A stretch of 64,000 bases of DNA, taken from the NCBI RefSeq assembly GCF_000829825.1, contig NZ_JXSL01000020.1, forward strand, positions 310,001-374,000, given 5' to 3'. Below, piece after piece: positions 8,290-21,368 of this stretch. Under the pieces are notes generated by a model. It was not told the DNA's origin. It did no database searches and was given only the letters and a program-made list of their open reading frames with translations. Every line of letters begins with the position of its first letter. Position 1 is the first letter of the stretch. The translations under genes and the position numbers were made by a program. The DNA is from Paramagnetospirillum magnetotacticum MS-1. Its GTDB lineage: Bacteria; Pseudomonadota; Alphaproteobacteria; Rhodospirillales; Magnetospirillaceae.

Positions 8290-9216
8290 ATGCTGATCAG
8301 GGCCGGAAGCTTCATCCGCGAATCCGAGGTGACCGATAAGGCACTGTGGCTGGATCGTCGGCGCTTCCTGGCGCTGGGGGCAGCGGGCGCCCTGGCGCTG
8401 TCCGGCCTTCCGGCCGAGGCGGGACTGTCCACCATCAAGGGACCGTTCTCCACCGACGAGCCGCTGACGCCGCGCAAGGACGTCACCACCTACAACAACT
8501 TCTACGAATTGGGCGTGGACAAATCCGACCCCGCCCAACTGGCGCCCAGCTATTTCACCAAGACCAAGCCGTGGAGCGTCGCCATCGACGGCGAATGCGC
8601 CAAGCCGGGTACGGTGGGCTATGAGGACCTGATCAAACCCCACAAGTTGGAAGACCGCATCTACCGCCTGCGCTGCGTCGAGGCGTGGTCCATGGTCATT
8701 CCCTGGGTGGGCATCCCGCTGGCCGATGTCTTGAAGCGCTTCGAGCCCAATTCGCGGGCCAAATTCGTCGAGTTCACCACGCTGCAAGACCCCGAACGCC
8801 TGCCCGGCCAGCGCCGCGCCGTCATCGACTGGCCCTATGTGGAAGGCTTGCGCATCGACGAGGCCATGCATCCGCTGACCCTGCTGGCGGTGGGCCTTTA
8901 TGGCGAGGAATTGTTGCCCCAAAGCGGCGCGCCCATCCGCCTGGTGGTTCCGTGGAAGTATGGCTTCAAATCCATCAAATCCATCGTCCGCATCCGATTC
9001 GCCGAGACGCCGTCCAAGACCGCCTGGATGAAGGCGGCGCCCCGCGAATACGGCTTTTACGCCAACGTCAATCCGGCGGTGGACCATCCGCGCTGGAGTC
9101 AGGGCTCCGAGCGGCGTATCGGCGAGTTCCGGCGCCGCGCCACTCTGCCCTTCAACGGCTATGCCGAGCAGGTGGCCGCGCTTTATACCGGCATGGATCT
9201 GGCGGCGAATTTCTGA
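8290..9216 (+). CDS. msrP: Periplasmic methionine sulfoxide reductase catalytic subunit MsrP
   Basis: 308 residues, close to the usual family length. The N-terminus has a Tat signal ([18 protein letters not shown]) after about 17 leader residues. The molybdopterin domain shows YNNFYELG near residue 73 and the metal-ligand cysteine in [10 protein letters not shown] near 130, followed by the [10 protein letters not shown] segment. MsrP repairs oxidised methionine in periplasmic proteins using a molybdenum cofactor and electrons from MsrQ, whose gene overlaps the stop by one base. An ATG preceded by GGAGAGACGACG was taken as the start. Identity is very secure. Confidence 0.95.
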   Translation: MLIRAGSFIRESEVTDKALWLDRRRFLALGAAGALALSGLPAEAGLSTIKGPFSTDEPLTPRKDVTTYNNFYELGVDKSDPAQLAPSYFTKTKPWSVAIDGECAKPGTVGYEDLIKPHKLEDRIYRLRCVEAWSMVIPWVGIPLADVLKRFEPNSRAKFVEFTTLQDPERLPGQRRAVIDWPYVEGLRIDEAMHPLTLLAVGLYGEELLPQSGAPIRLVVPWKYGFKSIKSIVRIRFAETPSKTAWMKAAPREYGFYANVNPAVDHPRWSQGSERRIGEFRRRATLPFNGYAEQVAALYTGMDLAANF

Positions 9217-9872
9217 TGGACAAGCTGCTGCGTAAAGCCTGGGTGAAGCCTGTCTTGTTCGCGCTGTGCCTGATCCCACTGGGCCTGCTGGTCTGGCGTG
9301 GCTTGAGCGGTGGGCTGGGCGCCAATCCCATCGAGGCCTGCAACCGCTTTCTTGGTGACTGGGCTTTACGCTTTCTGCTGATCGCCCTGGCGGTGACGCC
9401 GTTGCGGCAGTTGACGGGCTGGAGCGGTTTGGCCCGCTGGCGGCGCATGCTGGGCCTGTTCGCCTTCGCCTATGTGGTGCTGCATTTCAGCTCCTATGTG
9501 GGCCTCGACCAGTTCTTCGACTGGTCTGCCATCGGGCGCGAGATCGTCAAGCGGCGCTATATCACGCTGGGCATGCTGGCGGTGCTGCTGCTGATCCCCC
9601 TGGCGGTGACCTCCACCAATGCCATGGTCAAGCGATTGGGGGCTAAGCGCTGGCAGGCCCTGCACCGGTTGGTCTATGTGATCGCGCCCTTGGGCGTGGC
9701 CCATCACTGGCTGATGGTCAAAAAGGACATCACCGAGCCCGCCATCCACGCCGCCATTCTGGCCTTGCTTCTCGGCTGGCGCCTGGTCGCGCGCCTACGG
9801 CATAATGGGATCGGATCCACCGCCAAGGCCCCAGCATGTTCCGCGCCGCAATCTTCCTCGCCATCGCTTTAA
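9216..9872 (+). CDS. msrQ: Heme-binding membrane subunit MsrQ
   Basis: 218 residues, a ferric-reductase-like membrane cytochrome with about six helices. The sequence LRFLLIALAVTPLRQLTGW near residue 48, RRMLGLFAFAYVVLH near 70 and LHRLVYVIAPLGVAHHW near 150 are MsrQ hallmarks, with the heme-ligand histidines in the last two segments. MsrQ takes electrons from the quinone pool or from a flavin reductase and passes them to MsrP. The start codon overlaps the msrP stop (TGATGG), so the two are co-translated. The 3-prime end overlaps the next small gene by 37 bases. Confidence 0.95.
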   Translation: MDKLLRKAWVKPVLFALCLIPLGLLVWRGLSGGLGANPIEACNRFLGDWALRFLLIALAVTPLRQLTGWSGLARWRRMLGLFAFAYVVLHFSSYVGLDQFFDWSAIGREIVKRRYITLGMLAVLLLIPLAVTSTNAMVKRLGAKRWQALHRLVYVIAPLGVAHHWLMVKKDITEPAIHAAILALLLGWRLVARLRHNGIGSTAKAPACSAPQSSSPSL

Positions 9873-10303
9873 GCCCTGCCGCCGCCTGGGCGGCGGCCGC
9901 ACCCAAGAAGTGCTTCTCCCTGCCCGAGATCAAGGCGGAGCAGGAGGTGCGCCAGGGCATCTTTCTGCGCGAGGCGGCGGGGCGCTGCAACGACCGGCTA
10001 TTGCCCGGCGCCAAGGATCGCTGGCAGAAGATCGAGGCGGCCAACGGCACCAAGTTCCGCTCTTCCGTGGACAAGCGCCACAAGGCCTGGGAGCGGGAAT
10101 TTCCCGACGACTGGAAGTACAAGATCAACTATGCCGACGGTCGCCTGGTCACCTACGCCCGCAACATCCCCGTGACCGAGGGCTTCTGCGACAATATCGA
10201 CGAAATCCTCCAGACCATCGAAAAGCGTGGCTTCGCCGCCTTCTCCAAACTGTCCAAGACCGTGCGCAATCAGGTCATCGACGATTACAAGGTCTGTCAG
10301 TAG
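9836..10303 (+). CDS. Secreted protein of unknown function
   Basis: 155 residues. A Sec signal peptide (about 20 residues, ending in AWA-AAA) is clear; the mature part is charged, with lysine- and aspartate-rich helical stretches and four cysteines (KKCFSL, AGRCNDR, EGFCDNI, and the KVCQ C-terminus), which could form two disulfides. No family was recognised. It starts inside the end of msrQ, so it is co-transcribed with msrPQ, but the link to methionine repair is only contextual. No terminator with a T-run on this strand was seen after it; the following hairpin serves the gene on the other strand. Confidence 0.75.
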   Translation: MFRAAIFLAIALSPAAAWAAAAPKKCFSLPEIKAEQEVRQGIFLREAAGRCNDRLLPGAKDRWQKIEAANGTKFRSSVDKRHKAWEREFPDDWKYKINYADGRLVTYARNIPVTEGFCDNIDEILQTIEKRGFAAFSKLSKTVRNQVIDDYKVCQ

Positions 10304-10312
10304 GGTGGGACG

Positions 10313-10346
10313 AAAAGCAAAACGCCCCGGCCACAGGGGCCAGGGC
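10313..10346 (-). terminator. Rho-independent terminator of the lipoprotein gene
   Basis: On the minus strand, a 9-bp stem (GCCCTGGCC / GGCCGGGGC, one G-U pair) with a 5-base loop is followed by GTTTTGCTTTT. It lies 12 bases after the stop of the minus-strand lipoprotein gene. Its core is almost identical to the terminator at 11567-11589. Confidence 0.75.
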
Positions 10347-10357
10347 GCGGCGTTCGG

Positions 10358-11467
10358 CTACTTGATGTTGTTGTTGAACTCATAGCGGAAGGTTCGTGTT
10401 CCCGTAAATTCCCCCTTGGGAACCGGAATGGGGCTGGCCGCCTGGATAGCTTGGCGGGCATTGGCGGCCAGCGCGCGGTAGTCGGGATCCTGGTCCAATT
10501 CGCTTGTGTGGGCATCTTCCTTCAGATCGACCACATAACCGTCATTGTTCAAAGTGACCAACATGGCCAGGGAAACCAAGCGCGGACGGCGGTCGATGAC
10601 TGCGGGCCAGCGGAAATTTTTCCCAATCCGATCCTTCAGGATCATGGAGAGATCGTTCCCCATATATTGCGGTATGTCGCTTCCGCCGACGCTGAACTTG
10701 ATCTTGCGTCCCTGGTTGTCGAGGCCGGAGCCGGTCGAGCCCTTGCCGTCGGCATTGGCGGTATAGGTTCCAGCGGCAGTGAGGCCGTTAGTGCAGGACA
10801 ATGACCAATCGCCCGTAGGAGTCTTGCCAGCGAATCCGGTGCACCCACCTTGGCCATTGGGAAGGGTCACGGCGATGTTGGTGCTCTCCAGACTGTAGGT
10901 GACGGTGCCAGCCAACAATCCCAGGTGGCCCTCCCATTCAAAGGCCAGGGGACGGACAAACTGCCCGGCCGGAGGCATCTGGGCGGCGCGGCCGCGTGCC
11001 GCGTTGAAATTGGCGGCGATGGCCTGGAACATTCGCTGGTAGATGCCGACGGCGATCTTTTGATCCACTTCACCCGCATCGTAGAGATCCGTCAGACGCT
11101 CGTAACTGCTTCCGGCGTTTTGGATAACACTCATGCGGCTATCAACGACAACGGCTGACGCGGTTTGTGTCGGGGTGATGTTGATGATGTAAGAAACCGG
11201 GTAGCGGAATCCGTTAATCTCATTGGCCTTAACGACAACTTTGTTCGCGTCGGCGGATAGGATCTCGTGAACCCGGGTGGGCTTCTCCTTCGCCTGCTGT
11301 TCAGACAATATGAGCGTTCGAAACGAATTGGCGAAGAACAGCGCAACATCCGCCGTCTTGGCGTCGGGGATTTCCACCATGGGATAGCGGTGGGGCGGGG
11401 TGGGGGCGGTGCTGCAACCGGTGACAAGAAACAACAGGCCGAACACGGCCAGGAAACGTCCCAACAT
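10358..11467 (-). CDS. Lipoprotein of unknown function
   Basis: 369 residues. The start was placed at the ATG preceded by GGAGGGAAGAG; it gives a short hydrophobic signal with a lipobox ending LVTGC near residue 18. The mature protein begins with a Ser/Thr/Pro linker. The central part contains a glycine-rich segment with an intradomain cysteine pair (GGCTGF and SLSCTNG), perhaps a small beta-sandwich, and the C-terminal third resembles a periplasmic alpha/beta region with PAVIDRRPRLVSLAML. No family was recognised. It stands alone between two terminators, so it is probably a monocistronic envelope lipoprotein. Confidence 0.75.
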   Translation of the reverse strand: MLGRFLAVFGLLFLVTGCSTAPTPPHRYPMVEIPDAKTADVALFFANSFRTLILSEQQAKEKPTRVHEILSADANKVVVKANEINGFRYPVSYIINITPTQTASAVVVDSRMSVIQNAGSSYERLTDLYDAGEVDQKIAVGIYQRMFQAIAANFNAARGRAAQMPPAGQFVRPLAFEWEGHLGLLAGTVTYSLESTNIAVTLPNGQGGCTGFAGKTPTGDWSLSCTNGLTAAGTYTANADGKGSTGSGLDNQGRKIKFSVGGSDIPQYMGNDLSMILKDRIGKNFRWPAVIDRRPRLVSLAMLVTLNNDGYVVDLKEDAHTSELDQDPDYRALAANARQAIQAASPIPVPKGEFTGTRTFRYEFNNNIK

Positions 11468-11556
11468 CTCTTCCCTCCAATCAAAGGCGCACTCCACTAT
11501 TGGGCGATGCTACCAAGGGGTGGTGGTGCCGTCGAGGTGACCGAAAGTCAGGGGGC

Positions 11557-11589
11557 AAACGAAAACGCCCCGGCCACAGGGGCCGGGGC
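11557..11589 (-). terminator. Rho-independent terminator of the 78-residue protein gene
   Basis: Perfect 9-bp stem GCCCCGGCC / GGCCGGGGC around a 5-base loop, followed on the minus strand by GTTTTCGTTT. It lies about 25 bases after the stop of the small membrane protein gene. The same core sequence occurs at the terminator near 10324. Confidence 0.75.
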
Positions 11590-11614
11590 GCTTCGAAGTC
11601 CGTATCGAACCAGA

Positions 11615-11851
11615 TCAGCTCTGCGAGGAGCCGCCGGTCGAGGCCAGATACATCACGATGCTGGTGAACACGGCGGTCAGCGCCAGACCCAGATAGACCG
11701 TGATGCCCAGCGGGCTGTGGGCCGGGCTGGGATCGGCGACGCCGCCGAACAAGGCGCCGAGAACGGGCACGGCCAGATACAGAGCGATAACCGTAACACC
11801 GGCAACGGTAAGACCCAGAACCTTCGGAAGGACGCCCATAACACGCTCCAT
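11615..11851 (-). CDS. Small two-helix membrane protein of unknown function
   Basis: 78 residues. Two hydrophobic segments (about residues 8-37 and 48-70) flank a short loop rich in Pro, Ser and His (DPSPAHSPLG), and the tail is STGGSSQS. No family was recognised. Support for being real comes from a dedicated downstream hairpin terminator, host-like codon use and a frame uninterrupted by rare codons. It stands alone. The 222 bases between it and glgB contain a 7-bp inverted repeat (ATCGGCC / GGCCGAT, 11894-11913) just upstream of the start, which could be an operator. Confidence 0.65.
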   Translation of the reverse strand: MERVMGVLPKVLGLTVAGVTVIALYLAVPVLGALFGGVADPSPAHSPLGITVYLGLALTAVFTSIVMYLASTGGSSQS

Positions 11852-12073
11852 GAATTTGCAGTGCCGCCCCCGACGGGCCGCACGAATTGTCTAATCGGCC
11901 CAGACAGGCCGATCCCCTCAAGGATGATCTACTACCAGATTTAGGGGCTTTGCGGAAGGTCCAATCAAAGCAACCGGAAAACAGGGGCGGAAAAGCTCGG
12001 TTGTGAAATCGCCCTTTGTCTTTCCGGCCAAAGGCGGTGACACTTACGGCCTTCGACCGGCAGGAGGGAACTG

Positions 12074-14266
12074 ATGCCCGAAGCGGCAAAATTGATCCGG
12101 TCCAGCGATGCCGATGCCATCGCGCGGGGACGTCACGGCGACCCTTTCGCGGTCCTGGGGCCTCATGGGGTCAAGGGCGGCACGGTAATTCGCACGTTCC
12201 AGCCCCAGGCTCAAAGCGTCTTTGTATTGGCTGCCAACGGCGAGACCGAGATGACCCGCGTCCATCCCGACGGGCTGTTCGCCGTCAAGGTGAAGGGCTC
12301 GCCCGCCTACCGGCTGCGGGTGAACCGCCATGACGGCGGCACCGAGGACTTGGACGATCCCTACCGCTTTCCGCCGGTTCTGGGTGACCTTGACGTGCAT
12401 CTTCTGGCCGAGGGCACCCATCTGCGCACCTTCGAGAAACTGGGCGCCCAGGTCCGCACCGTGGACGGAGTGGGGGGTGTTGAATTCGCCCTTTGGGCGC
12501 CCAATGCGTCCCGCGTCTCGGTGGTCGGCGATTTCAACGGCTGGGACGGGCGGCGCCATCCCATGCGTCTTCGCCACCAAGCGGGGGTGTGGGAGATCTT
12601 CATCCCCGGCTTGGGGCAGGGGTGTATCTACAAATACGAGATCGTGGCCTCCGACGGACGGTTGCTGCCCTTGAAGGCCGACCCCTACGGCCATTTCGCC
12701 GAAGTGCCGCCCAAGACCGCCTCGGTGGTGTGGGAACTGGGCCGCCGCGACTGGGCCGACGATGATTGGATGGCGGCGCAAAAGGCGCGCAACGACCGCC
12801 ACGCCCCGGTCAGCATCTACGAGGTGCATCTGGGCTCGTGGCGGCGCGTGCCCGAGGATTCCAACCGGCCGCTCTCCTATCTTGAGATGGCCGACCAACT
12901 GGGCGATTACGTGGCCGATCTGGGCTTTACCCATGTGGAGTTCCTGCCCGTTCACGAACATCCCTTCGGCGGGTCCTGGGGCTATCAGCCGGTGGGGCTG
13001 TTCGCGCCCACCTCGCGCTATGGCACGCCCGACGAGTTCCGCACCCTGGTGGAGCGTCTGCACCTAAAGGGCATCGGGGTGATCATCGACTGGGTGGCCG
13101 GGCACTTCCCCAACGACCCGCACGGCCTGCACCAGTTCGACGGGACCCATCTTTACGAGCACGAGGATCCGCGCTTAGGCATCCACAAGGACTGGAACAC
13201 GCTGATCTATAATTACGGCCGCGGCGAAGTTGTGAACTATCTCTACGCCAACGCGCTGTACTGGATGGAGCAGTACCATGTGGACGGCCTTCGGGTGGAT
13301 GCGGTGGCCTCCATGCTGTACCTGGATTACTCGCGCGAGCCGGGCGAGTGGATCGCCAACCGCCATGGCGGCAACGAGAACCTCGAAGCCATCGAGTTCC
13401 TGCGCCGCATGAACATGCTGGTCTATGCCGAACATCCCGGCGCCATGACCATCGCCGAGGAATCCACAGCCTGGCCCATGGTGTCGCGGCCTGTCCATCT
13501 GGGCGGGCTGGGCTTTGGCTACAAGTGGAACATGGGCTGGATGCACGACACGCTGCGCTATTTTGCCAAGGACCCCATCCACCGCCGCTATCACCACGAC
13601 AGCCTGACCTTTGCCCAGCTTTATGCCTATCACGAGAACTTCGTTCTGCCGCTCAGTCACGACGAAGTGGTGCACGGCAAGGGCTCCATCTTCGGCCGCA
13701 TGCCGGGCGATCCCTGGCAGCGTTTTGCGAATCTGAGGGCGTACTACGCCTTCATGTGGACCCAGCCGGGCAAGAAGTTGCTATTCATGGGCTCCGAATT
13801 CGCCCAGGAGCGGGAATGGAATGAGGATGCCAGCCTGGACTGGCACCTATTGGCCGACGGGCGCAATGAAGGTGTGCGGCGGCTCATCCGCGACCTCAAC
13901 CGCCTCTACCGCACCGAGCCCGCACTGCACCAGTTGGACAACGAGCAGGCGGGCTTCGCCTGGATCGACTGTCTCGACCGCGACAATTCGGTGCTGACCT
14001 GGCTGCGCAAAGGCTTCGACCCCAGCGATTTCCTGGTGGTGGCGGGCAATTACACCCCCATGGTGCGCGAGTCCTACCGAATCGGCGTGCCCGAGCCCGG
14101 CTGGTACCGCGAATTGCTCAACACCGATTCCGAATGGTATGGCGGCGCCAACATCCATAACGGCGGCGGCGTCCAGTCCGAGGAGGTGCCGTGGCACGGC
14201 CATGGCTGGTCCATCTGTCTTCGCCTTCCGCCTCTCGCCACCTGTGTGTTCAAGCGGGAGCGGTAA
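12074..14266 (+). CDS. glgB: 1,4-alpha-glucan branching enzyme GlgB
   Basis: 730 residues, the usual full length, with the N-terminal carbohydrate-binding modules and a GH13 barrel. Seen motifs: [18 protein letters not shown] near residue 290, [15 protein letters not shown] near 405 (the nucleophile is the Asp after RV), the general acid in IAEEST near 460 and [12 protein letters not shown] near 528. GlgB transfers short chains to make the alpha-1,6 branches of glycogen. A strong AGGAGGG lies upstream of the ATG. It heads a four-gene glycogen cluster; glgA and glgC are not in the window. Confidence 0.97.
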   Translation: MPEAAKLIRSSDADAIARGRHGDPFAVLGPHGVKGGTVIRTFQPQAQSVFVLAANGETEMTRVHPDGLFAVKVKGSPAYRLRVNRHDGGTEDLDDPYRFPPVLGDLDVHLLAEGTHLRTFEKLGAQVRTVDGVGGVEFALWAPNASRVSVVGDFNGWDGRRHPMRLRHQAGVWEIFIPGLGQGCIYKYEIVASDGRLLPLKADPYGHFAEVPPKTASVVWELGRRDWADDDWMAAQKARNDRHAPVSIYEVHLGSWRRVPEDSNRPLSYLEMADQLGDYVADLGFTHVEFLPVHEHPFGGSWGYQPVGLFAPTSRYGTPDEFRTLVERLHLKGIGVIIDWVAGHFPNDPHGLHQFDGTHLYEHEDPRLGIHKDWNTLIYNYGRGEVVNYLYANALYWMEQYHVDGLRVDAVASMLYLDYSREPGEWIANRHGGNENLEAIEFLRRMNMLVYAEHPGAMTIAEESTAWPMVSRPVHLGGLGFGYKWNMGWMHDTLRYFAKDPIHRRYHHDSLTFAQLYAYHENFVLPLSHDEVVHGKGSIFGRMPGDPWQRFANLRAYYAFMWTQPGKKLLFMGSEFAQEREWNEDASLDWHLLADGRNEGVRRLIRDLNRLYRTEPALHQLDNEQAGFAWIDCLDRDNSVLTWLRKGFDPSDFLVVAGNYTPMVRESYRIGVPEPGWYRELLNTDSEWYGGANIHNGGGVQSEEVPWHGHGWSICLRLPPLATCVFKRER

Positions 14267-14305
14267 TGCGGTACAAACGAAGGGCAATATCCGTTTGAGG
14301 ACCGC

Positions 14306-16497
<2,192 letters not shown>

Positions 16498-16501
<4 letters not shown>

Positions 16502-18687
16502 GCGGAACCGACGCTCTGGACCGTTTGGCGCGTCTGGCGGGGATCGAAGACGGCTGGTGGGACTTCTTCGGCGAGTGGCGGGTGGTCCCGCCCGAGACCA
16601 AGCGGGTTTTCCTGGGCGCCATGGGTCTGCCCGCCGACAGTGACGAGCAGGTCTGGGCCAGCCTCAAGGATCTGGAAAGCCGGTCCTGGCGCCGGGCTCT
16701 CGAGCCGGTGATGCTGGCCGAGGAACACGGGACTCCGCCCTCCATCGCCATTACCCTCCCCGCCGAGGCCGACGAGGCCGTGCATTCCTGGGTGCTGGAG
16801 GAGGAACTGGGCATCCGCCATCAGGGCAGCTTCCGTCCCGGTGAACTGCGCTGGAGCGAGGAGTATCAGCTCGACGGTCATCTGATCCACCGGCATTGGC
16901 TGGATCTGCCCGCGCTTCCGCCCTGCGGCTATCATCGCCTTATCCTGTCGGGTCCCAAGGGCGTCCTGGGCGAGATGGCGATGATCGTCACCCCGCCCAG
17001 CGCCTTCGTGCCCGAGCAGGTGGAAAGCGGGGCGGGGGCCTGGGGCATCGCCACCCAGATCTATTCCCTGCGCTCCGAGCGCGACTGGGGGGTGGGCACC
17101 TACGGCAATCTGGGTGATCTGGCGGAAGGCGCGGCCAAGTTGGGCGCCGCCTGCGTGGGCATCAATCCGCTGCACGCCCTGTTTCCCGCCGATCCCGAGC
17201 GCTTCAGCCCCTATTCGCCGTCTTCGCGGCGTTTCCTCAACATCGCCTATATCGATGTGGAGGCCATCCCTGAATTCCAAGACTGCCTGGAAGCCCGGCG
17301 CATGTTCGCCTCGCCCGGTTATCAGGCGACCCTGGCGCGGCTGCGCGGCTATGCGCTGATCGAATATCCTGACGTCATGCGCCTGTCGCGGCCCATGCTG
17401 GAGGTGCTGTACCGCTGGTTCCGCCGCACCTCTATGGGAGACGATAATCCGCGCGGCCAGGCGTTCCGCACCTTTCAGGCCGAGCAGGGCGTGTCGGGGC
17501 AGCGCTTTGCGGTGTTCGAGGCGCTGCACGACCAATTCACCCGCGACGGCACGCCTTATTGGCGGCACTGGCCGGAGCAATACCGCCGCCCCGATTCCGC
17601 CGCATTGGCCGATTTCGTCCTGGAACATGTGGAGACGGTGGAGTTCTTCCAGTGGCTTCAGTTCATCGCCGACGAGCAATTGGCCGAGGCCCAAGCCAGG
17701 GGCAAGGCGGCGGGCGCCGCCATCGGCCTGTATCGTGATCTGGCTGTCGGCATTGCTGGCGACGGAGCCGAGGCTTGGGCGCAGCAGGATTCCCTGGCGC
17801 TGGGCGTTTCGGTGGGCGCGCCGCCGGACCCGCTGGCGTTGAAGGGCCAGGATTGGGGGCTGGTGCCCTTCAATCCCATCACGCTGCGCGAGAACTTCTA
17901 CGCCCCCTTCATCGAGGTGATGGCCGCCAATATGCGCCATGCCGGGGCGCTGCGCCTGGACCACGCCATGAGTCTGGCCCGGCTGTATTGGGTGCCGCCC
18001 GGCCAGCCCGCCGACCAGGGCGCCTATGTGCGCTATCCCGCCGAGGATCTGTTCCGGCTGGTGGCGCTGGAAAGCCGCCGCAACCGCTGCCTGGTGATCG
18101 GCGAGGATCTGGGCACCGTGCCCGAGGGCTTCCGCGAACGCATGGACCGCATGGGCATCTTCGCCTATCGCGTCATGGTGTTCGAGAAGACCAAGGACGG
18201 GGCCTTCCGCGCGCCGGAAGACTTCGACACCCAGGCCCTGGCCATCGCCGCCACCCATGATCTGCCCAGTTTGCGCGGCTGGTGGGCGGCCAAGGATATC
18301 GACCGGCGCGAAAAGCTGGATCTCTACCCCCGTGAGGGGCAGGCGGCGGAAGAGCGCGCCGCACGCGCCGCCGATCGCGCCGCCATGGTTGCGGCCTTGG
18401 CGGGCCAGGGTCTGCTGGCGGTCGATTTCCCGGTGGGGCCCGCCCTGTCCGATGATCAGGCGGTGGCCCTGTCGGCGGCGGTTCACGCCACTCTCGGCCG
18501 CTCGGCGTCGAAGCTGATGATGGTGCAGATGGAAGATGTGCTGGGCCAGGAGATTCAGATGAACCTGCCCGGCACCACCACCCAGCACCCCAATTGGCGT
18601 TTGCGCTACAAAGCCGAGACCGCCGCTATCCTGGCTGACGCTCGGATTGTGTCGACGGCGGAGGGGCTGAAGGCTGGGGGGCGGTGA
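16498..18687 (+). CDS. malQ: 4-alpha-glucanotransferase (amylomaltase) MalQ
   Basis: 729 residues. GH77 signatures are present: PYSPSSRRFLNIAYIDVEA near residue 240, the nucleophile in LRLDHAMSL near 485, and CLVIGEDLGTVPEGFRERM near 532 with the acid/base Glu. An N-terminal extension of about 170 residues before the barrel is like that of long bacterial MalQ forms and may bind glucan. The enzyme rearranges maltodextrins so that short products of GlgX and GlgP can be re-elongated. Its start overlaps glgX. Confidence 0.95.
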
Positions 18688-18767
18688 GGCTTGAGACATA
18701 AGATTCACGGAGATTGCCCCTTCCCCTGGTATGACCGGCCTTGCCCACGCCGCTGTTTCATGGCGGA

Positions 18768-21257
18768 ATGGCGGTGGATGGAACAGGCGGGAAACCCGGT
18801 ATGAAAAAGGCGAAGCCTCCGGTGGTGAGGTTGCTGAGCGATGATGTGGCAAGCATCAAGGAAGCCATCGGCAGCCATCTGCTCTACACGGTGGGCAAGG
18901 AACCGATCAACGCCACGGCGCGCGACTGGTTCATGGCCGCTGCCCATACGGTGCGTGATCGGGTCACCGAACACTGGATGCCGACTCTCAACCGCTATTA
19001 CCGCGAGGATTCCAAACGGGTCTATTACCTGTCCATGGAGTTCCTGATCGGCCGCACCCTGGTCAACAGTCTGATCAATCTGGGGCTCTATGACACGGTG
19101 CGTCAGGCCATTTCCGAACTGGGCCAGGATTTCGACGAAGTGGCGGCCTGGGAAGTGGAAGCGGCGCTGGGCAATGGCGGTCTGGGCCGCCTTGCCGCCT
19201 GCCTGCTGGATTCCATGGCGACCATCGGCGTGCCCGGCTTTGGTTACGGCATCCGCTATGATTACGGCATGTTCACCCAGCATGTGGATAACGGCTGGCA
19301 GGTGGAAAGCCCGGAAAACTGGCTGCGCTATGGCAATCCCTGGGAGTTCCCGCGTCCGGGCGTGATCTTCCCCGTGCGTTTCGGTGGGCGCGTCATTCAT
19401 TTCCGCGATGTCTTGGGCCATACCCGGTCGCAATGGGTGGATGCCGAGGAAGTGATGGCCATGGCCTTCGACGTTCCGGTTCCCGGCTATGGCGGCAAGG
19501 TGGTCAACAATCTGCGCCTGTGGTCGGCCAAGTCGACCCGCGAATTCGACCTGAAATACTTCAACGCCGGCAATTACATCGAGGCCGTTCGCGACAAGAA
19601 TGAATCCGAGACCCTGTCCAAGGTGCTTTACCCCTCGGACATGACCGACCGGGGCAAGGAACTGCGCTTCAAGCAGGAATATTTCTTTGTCGCCGCCTCC
19701 ATCCAGGACATCCTGGCCCGCTTCAGGAAAAGCCATTCCGACTGGAACCGGCTGCCCGACAAGGTGGCCATCCAGCTCAACGATACCCACCCCGCCCTGG
19801 TGGTGGCCGAACTGATGCGGGTCCTGGTGGACGAGCATCAGATCGAGTGGTCCCAGGCCTGGGATCTGGTGCGGGGCTGCTGTGCCTATACCAACCACAC
19901 CTTGCTGCCCGAGGCGCTGGAAACCTGGTCCATCGACCTGTTTGAGCGGGTATTGCCGCGCCATCTGGAAATCGTCTTCGCGCTCAATCACGAATTCCTG
20001 CAAGGCGTCCGCTATCGCCATCCGGGCGATTCCGAACTGCTGCGCCGTGTCTCGCTGATCGCCGAAGGCGACGAACGCCGGGTGCGCATGGGCCATCTGG
20101 CGGTGATCGGCAGCCACAAGGTCAACGGCGTCGCGGCCATTCATACCGGCCTGATGAAAAGCACCATCTTTTCCGACTTCGAGCATTTGAGCCCCGGCAA
20201 GATCACCAACAAGACCAACGGCGTGACGCCGAGGCGTTGGCTGCTGGCGGCCAATCCGGCCTTGGCCGCGCTGATCACTTCCCAGATCGGCGACGGCTGG
20301 ATCACCGATCTCGACAAGCTGCACAGGCTGGAGCCCCTGGCCGACGACCCCGCCTTCCGCAAGCAGTTTGCCGCCGTGAAGCGGGGCAACAAGGAGCGCC
20401 TGGCCGTCATGCTGTCTCAGCGCCTCGGCGTCGAGGTGGACGTGGACTCCCTCTTCGACGTTCAGGTCAAGCGTATCCACGAATACAAACGCCAGCTTCT
20501 GAACGTGCTGCACGTCATCACCCGCTATGGCCGCATCCGTTCCAATCCGCTGATCCACCCGGTGCCGCGCACCGTGATCATCGGCGGCAAGGCGGCGCCC
20601 GGCTATCACATCGCCAAGCTGATCATCAAGCTGGTCAACGATGTGGCCGAGGTGATCAACAACGATCCCCTGGTGGGCGGCAAGCTGAAGCTGATCTTCA
20701 TCCCCAATTACAATGTCTCGACCGCCGAACTGGTCATGCCCGCAGCCGATCTGTCCGAACAGATTTCCACGGCGGGAACCGAGGCCTCGGGCACCGGCAA
20801 CATGAAGATGAGCATGAACGGGGCCCTGACCATCGGCACCTGGGACGGCGCCAATGTGGAAATCTGCGAAGAGGTGGGCGAGGAAAACATGTTCCTGTTC
20901 GGTCTCTCTGCACAGGATGTGGCGCGCCGCCGCGTGGATGGCTACGACGCCCGTGCCGCGGTGAAGGCCGATCCCGACCTGTCCTGGGCGCTGGAGATGA
21001 TCGGCACCGGATTCTTCTCGTCCGACCAGCCCGATCGCTATCAGCAATTGGTGGATATCCTGACCACCGGCGGCGACCACTATCTGCTGTCGGCTGACTT
21101 CCCGCTTTACATGGCGGCGCAAGAGCGGGTGGATCAGACCTATCGCGATCCCGAGGACTGGACGCGCAAGGCCATCCTCAATGTGGCGCGCATGGGAAAA
21201 TTCTCGTCCGACCGCACGGTGGCCGAGTATGCCAGGGAAATCTGGGGGGCGTTGTAG
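18768..21257 (+). CDS. glgP: Glycogen/maltodextrin phosphorylase GlgP
   Basis: About 829 residues, full length. The pyridoxal-phosphate lysine lies in EASGTGNMKMSMNGA near residue 675, and other phosphorylase blocks are GNGGLGRLAACLLDS near 140, QLNDTHPAL near 338 and VKRIHEYKRQLLN near 565. The enzyme releases glucose-1-phosphate from chain ends. The start is uncertain: a TTG at 18741 and ATGs at 18768 and 18801 are all in frame, and the last has no clear ribosome site; 18768 is preceded by GGCGGA. It ends the glgB-glgX-malQ-glgP set, 80 bases after malQ. Confidence 0.96.
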   Translation: MAVDGTGGKPGMKKAKPPVVRLLSDDVASIKEAIGSHLLYTVGKEPINATARDWFMAAAHTVRDRVTEHWMPTLNRYYREDSKRVYYLSMEFLIGRTLVNSLINLGLYDTVRQAISELGQDFDEVAAWEVEAALGNGGLGRLAACLLDSMATIGVPGFGYGIRYDYGMFTQHVDNGWQVESPENWLRYGNPWEFPRPGVIFPVRFGGRVIHFRDVLGHTRSQWVDAEEVMAMAFDVPVPGYGGKVVNNLRLWSAKSTREFDLKYFNAGNYIEAVRDKNESETLSKVLYPSDMTDRGKELRFKQEYFFVAASIQDILARFRKSHSDWNRLPDKVAIQLNDTHPALVVAELMRVLVDEHQIEWSQAWDLVRGCCAYTNHTLLPEALETWSIDLFERVLPRHLEIVFALNHEFLQGVRYRHPGDSELLRRVSLIAEGDERRVRMGHLAVIGSHKVNGVAAIHTGLMKSTIFSDFEHLSPGKITNKTNGVTPRRWLLAANPALAALITSQIGDGWITDLDKLHRLEPLADDPAFRKQFAAVKRGNKERLAVMLSQRLGVEVDVDSLFDVQVKRIHEYKRQLLNVLHVITRYGRIRSNPLIHPVPRTVIIGGKAAPGYHIAKLIIKLVNDVAEVINNDPLVGGKLKLIFIPNYNVSTAELVMPAADLSEQISTAGTEASGTGNMKMSMNGALTIGTWDGANVEICEEVGEENMFLFGLSAQDVARRRVDGYDARAAVKADPDLSWALEMIGTGFFSSDQPDRYQQLVDILTTGGDHYLLSADFPLYMAAQERVDQTYRDPEDWTRKAILNVARMGKFSSDRTVAEYAREIWGAL

Positions 21258-21368
21258 GCGTCTGGACCTGGGATGCGGCCGCGACGGCCGCGCTTCCACC
21301 GGCCGTTTCTCATCCCGGAGCGCGGGCGTCTTGCCCGCCTACCGGACAATGTCATCCGATGACGGGGA

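Noticed and set aside
18705-21299. An 864-codon minus-strand frame opposite glgP
   Set aside because: Same effect of GC-rich codon use; the plus strand encodes full-length phosphorylase with the PLP site.
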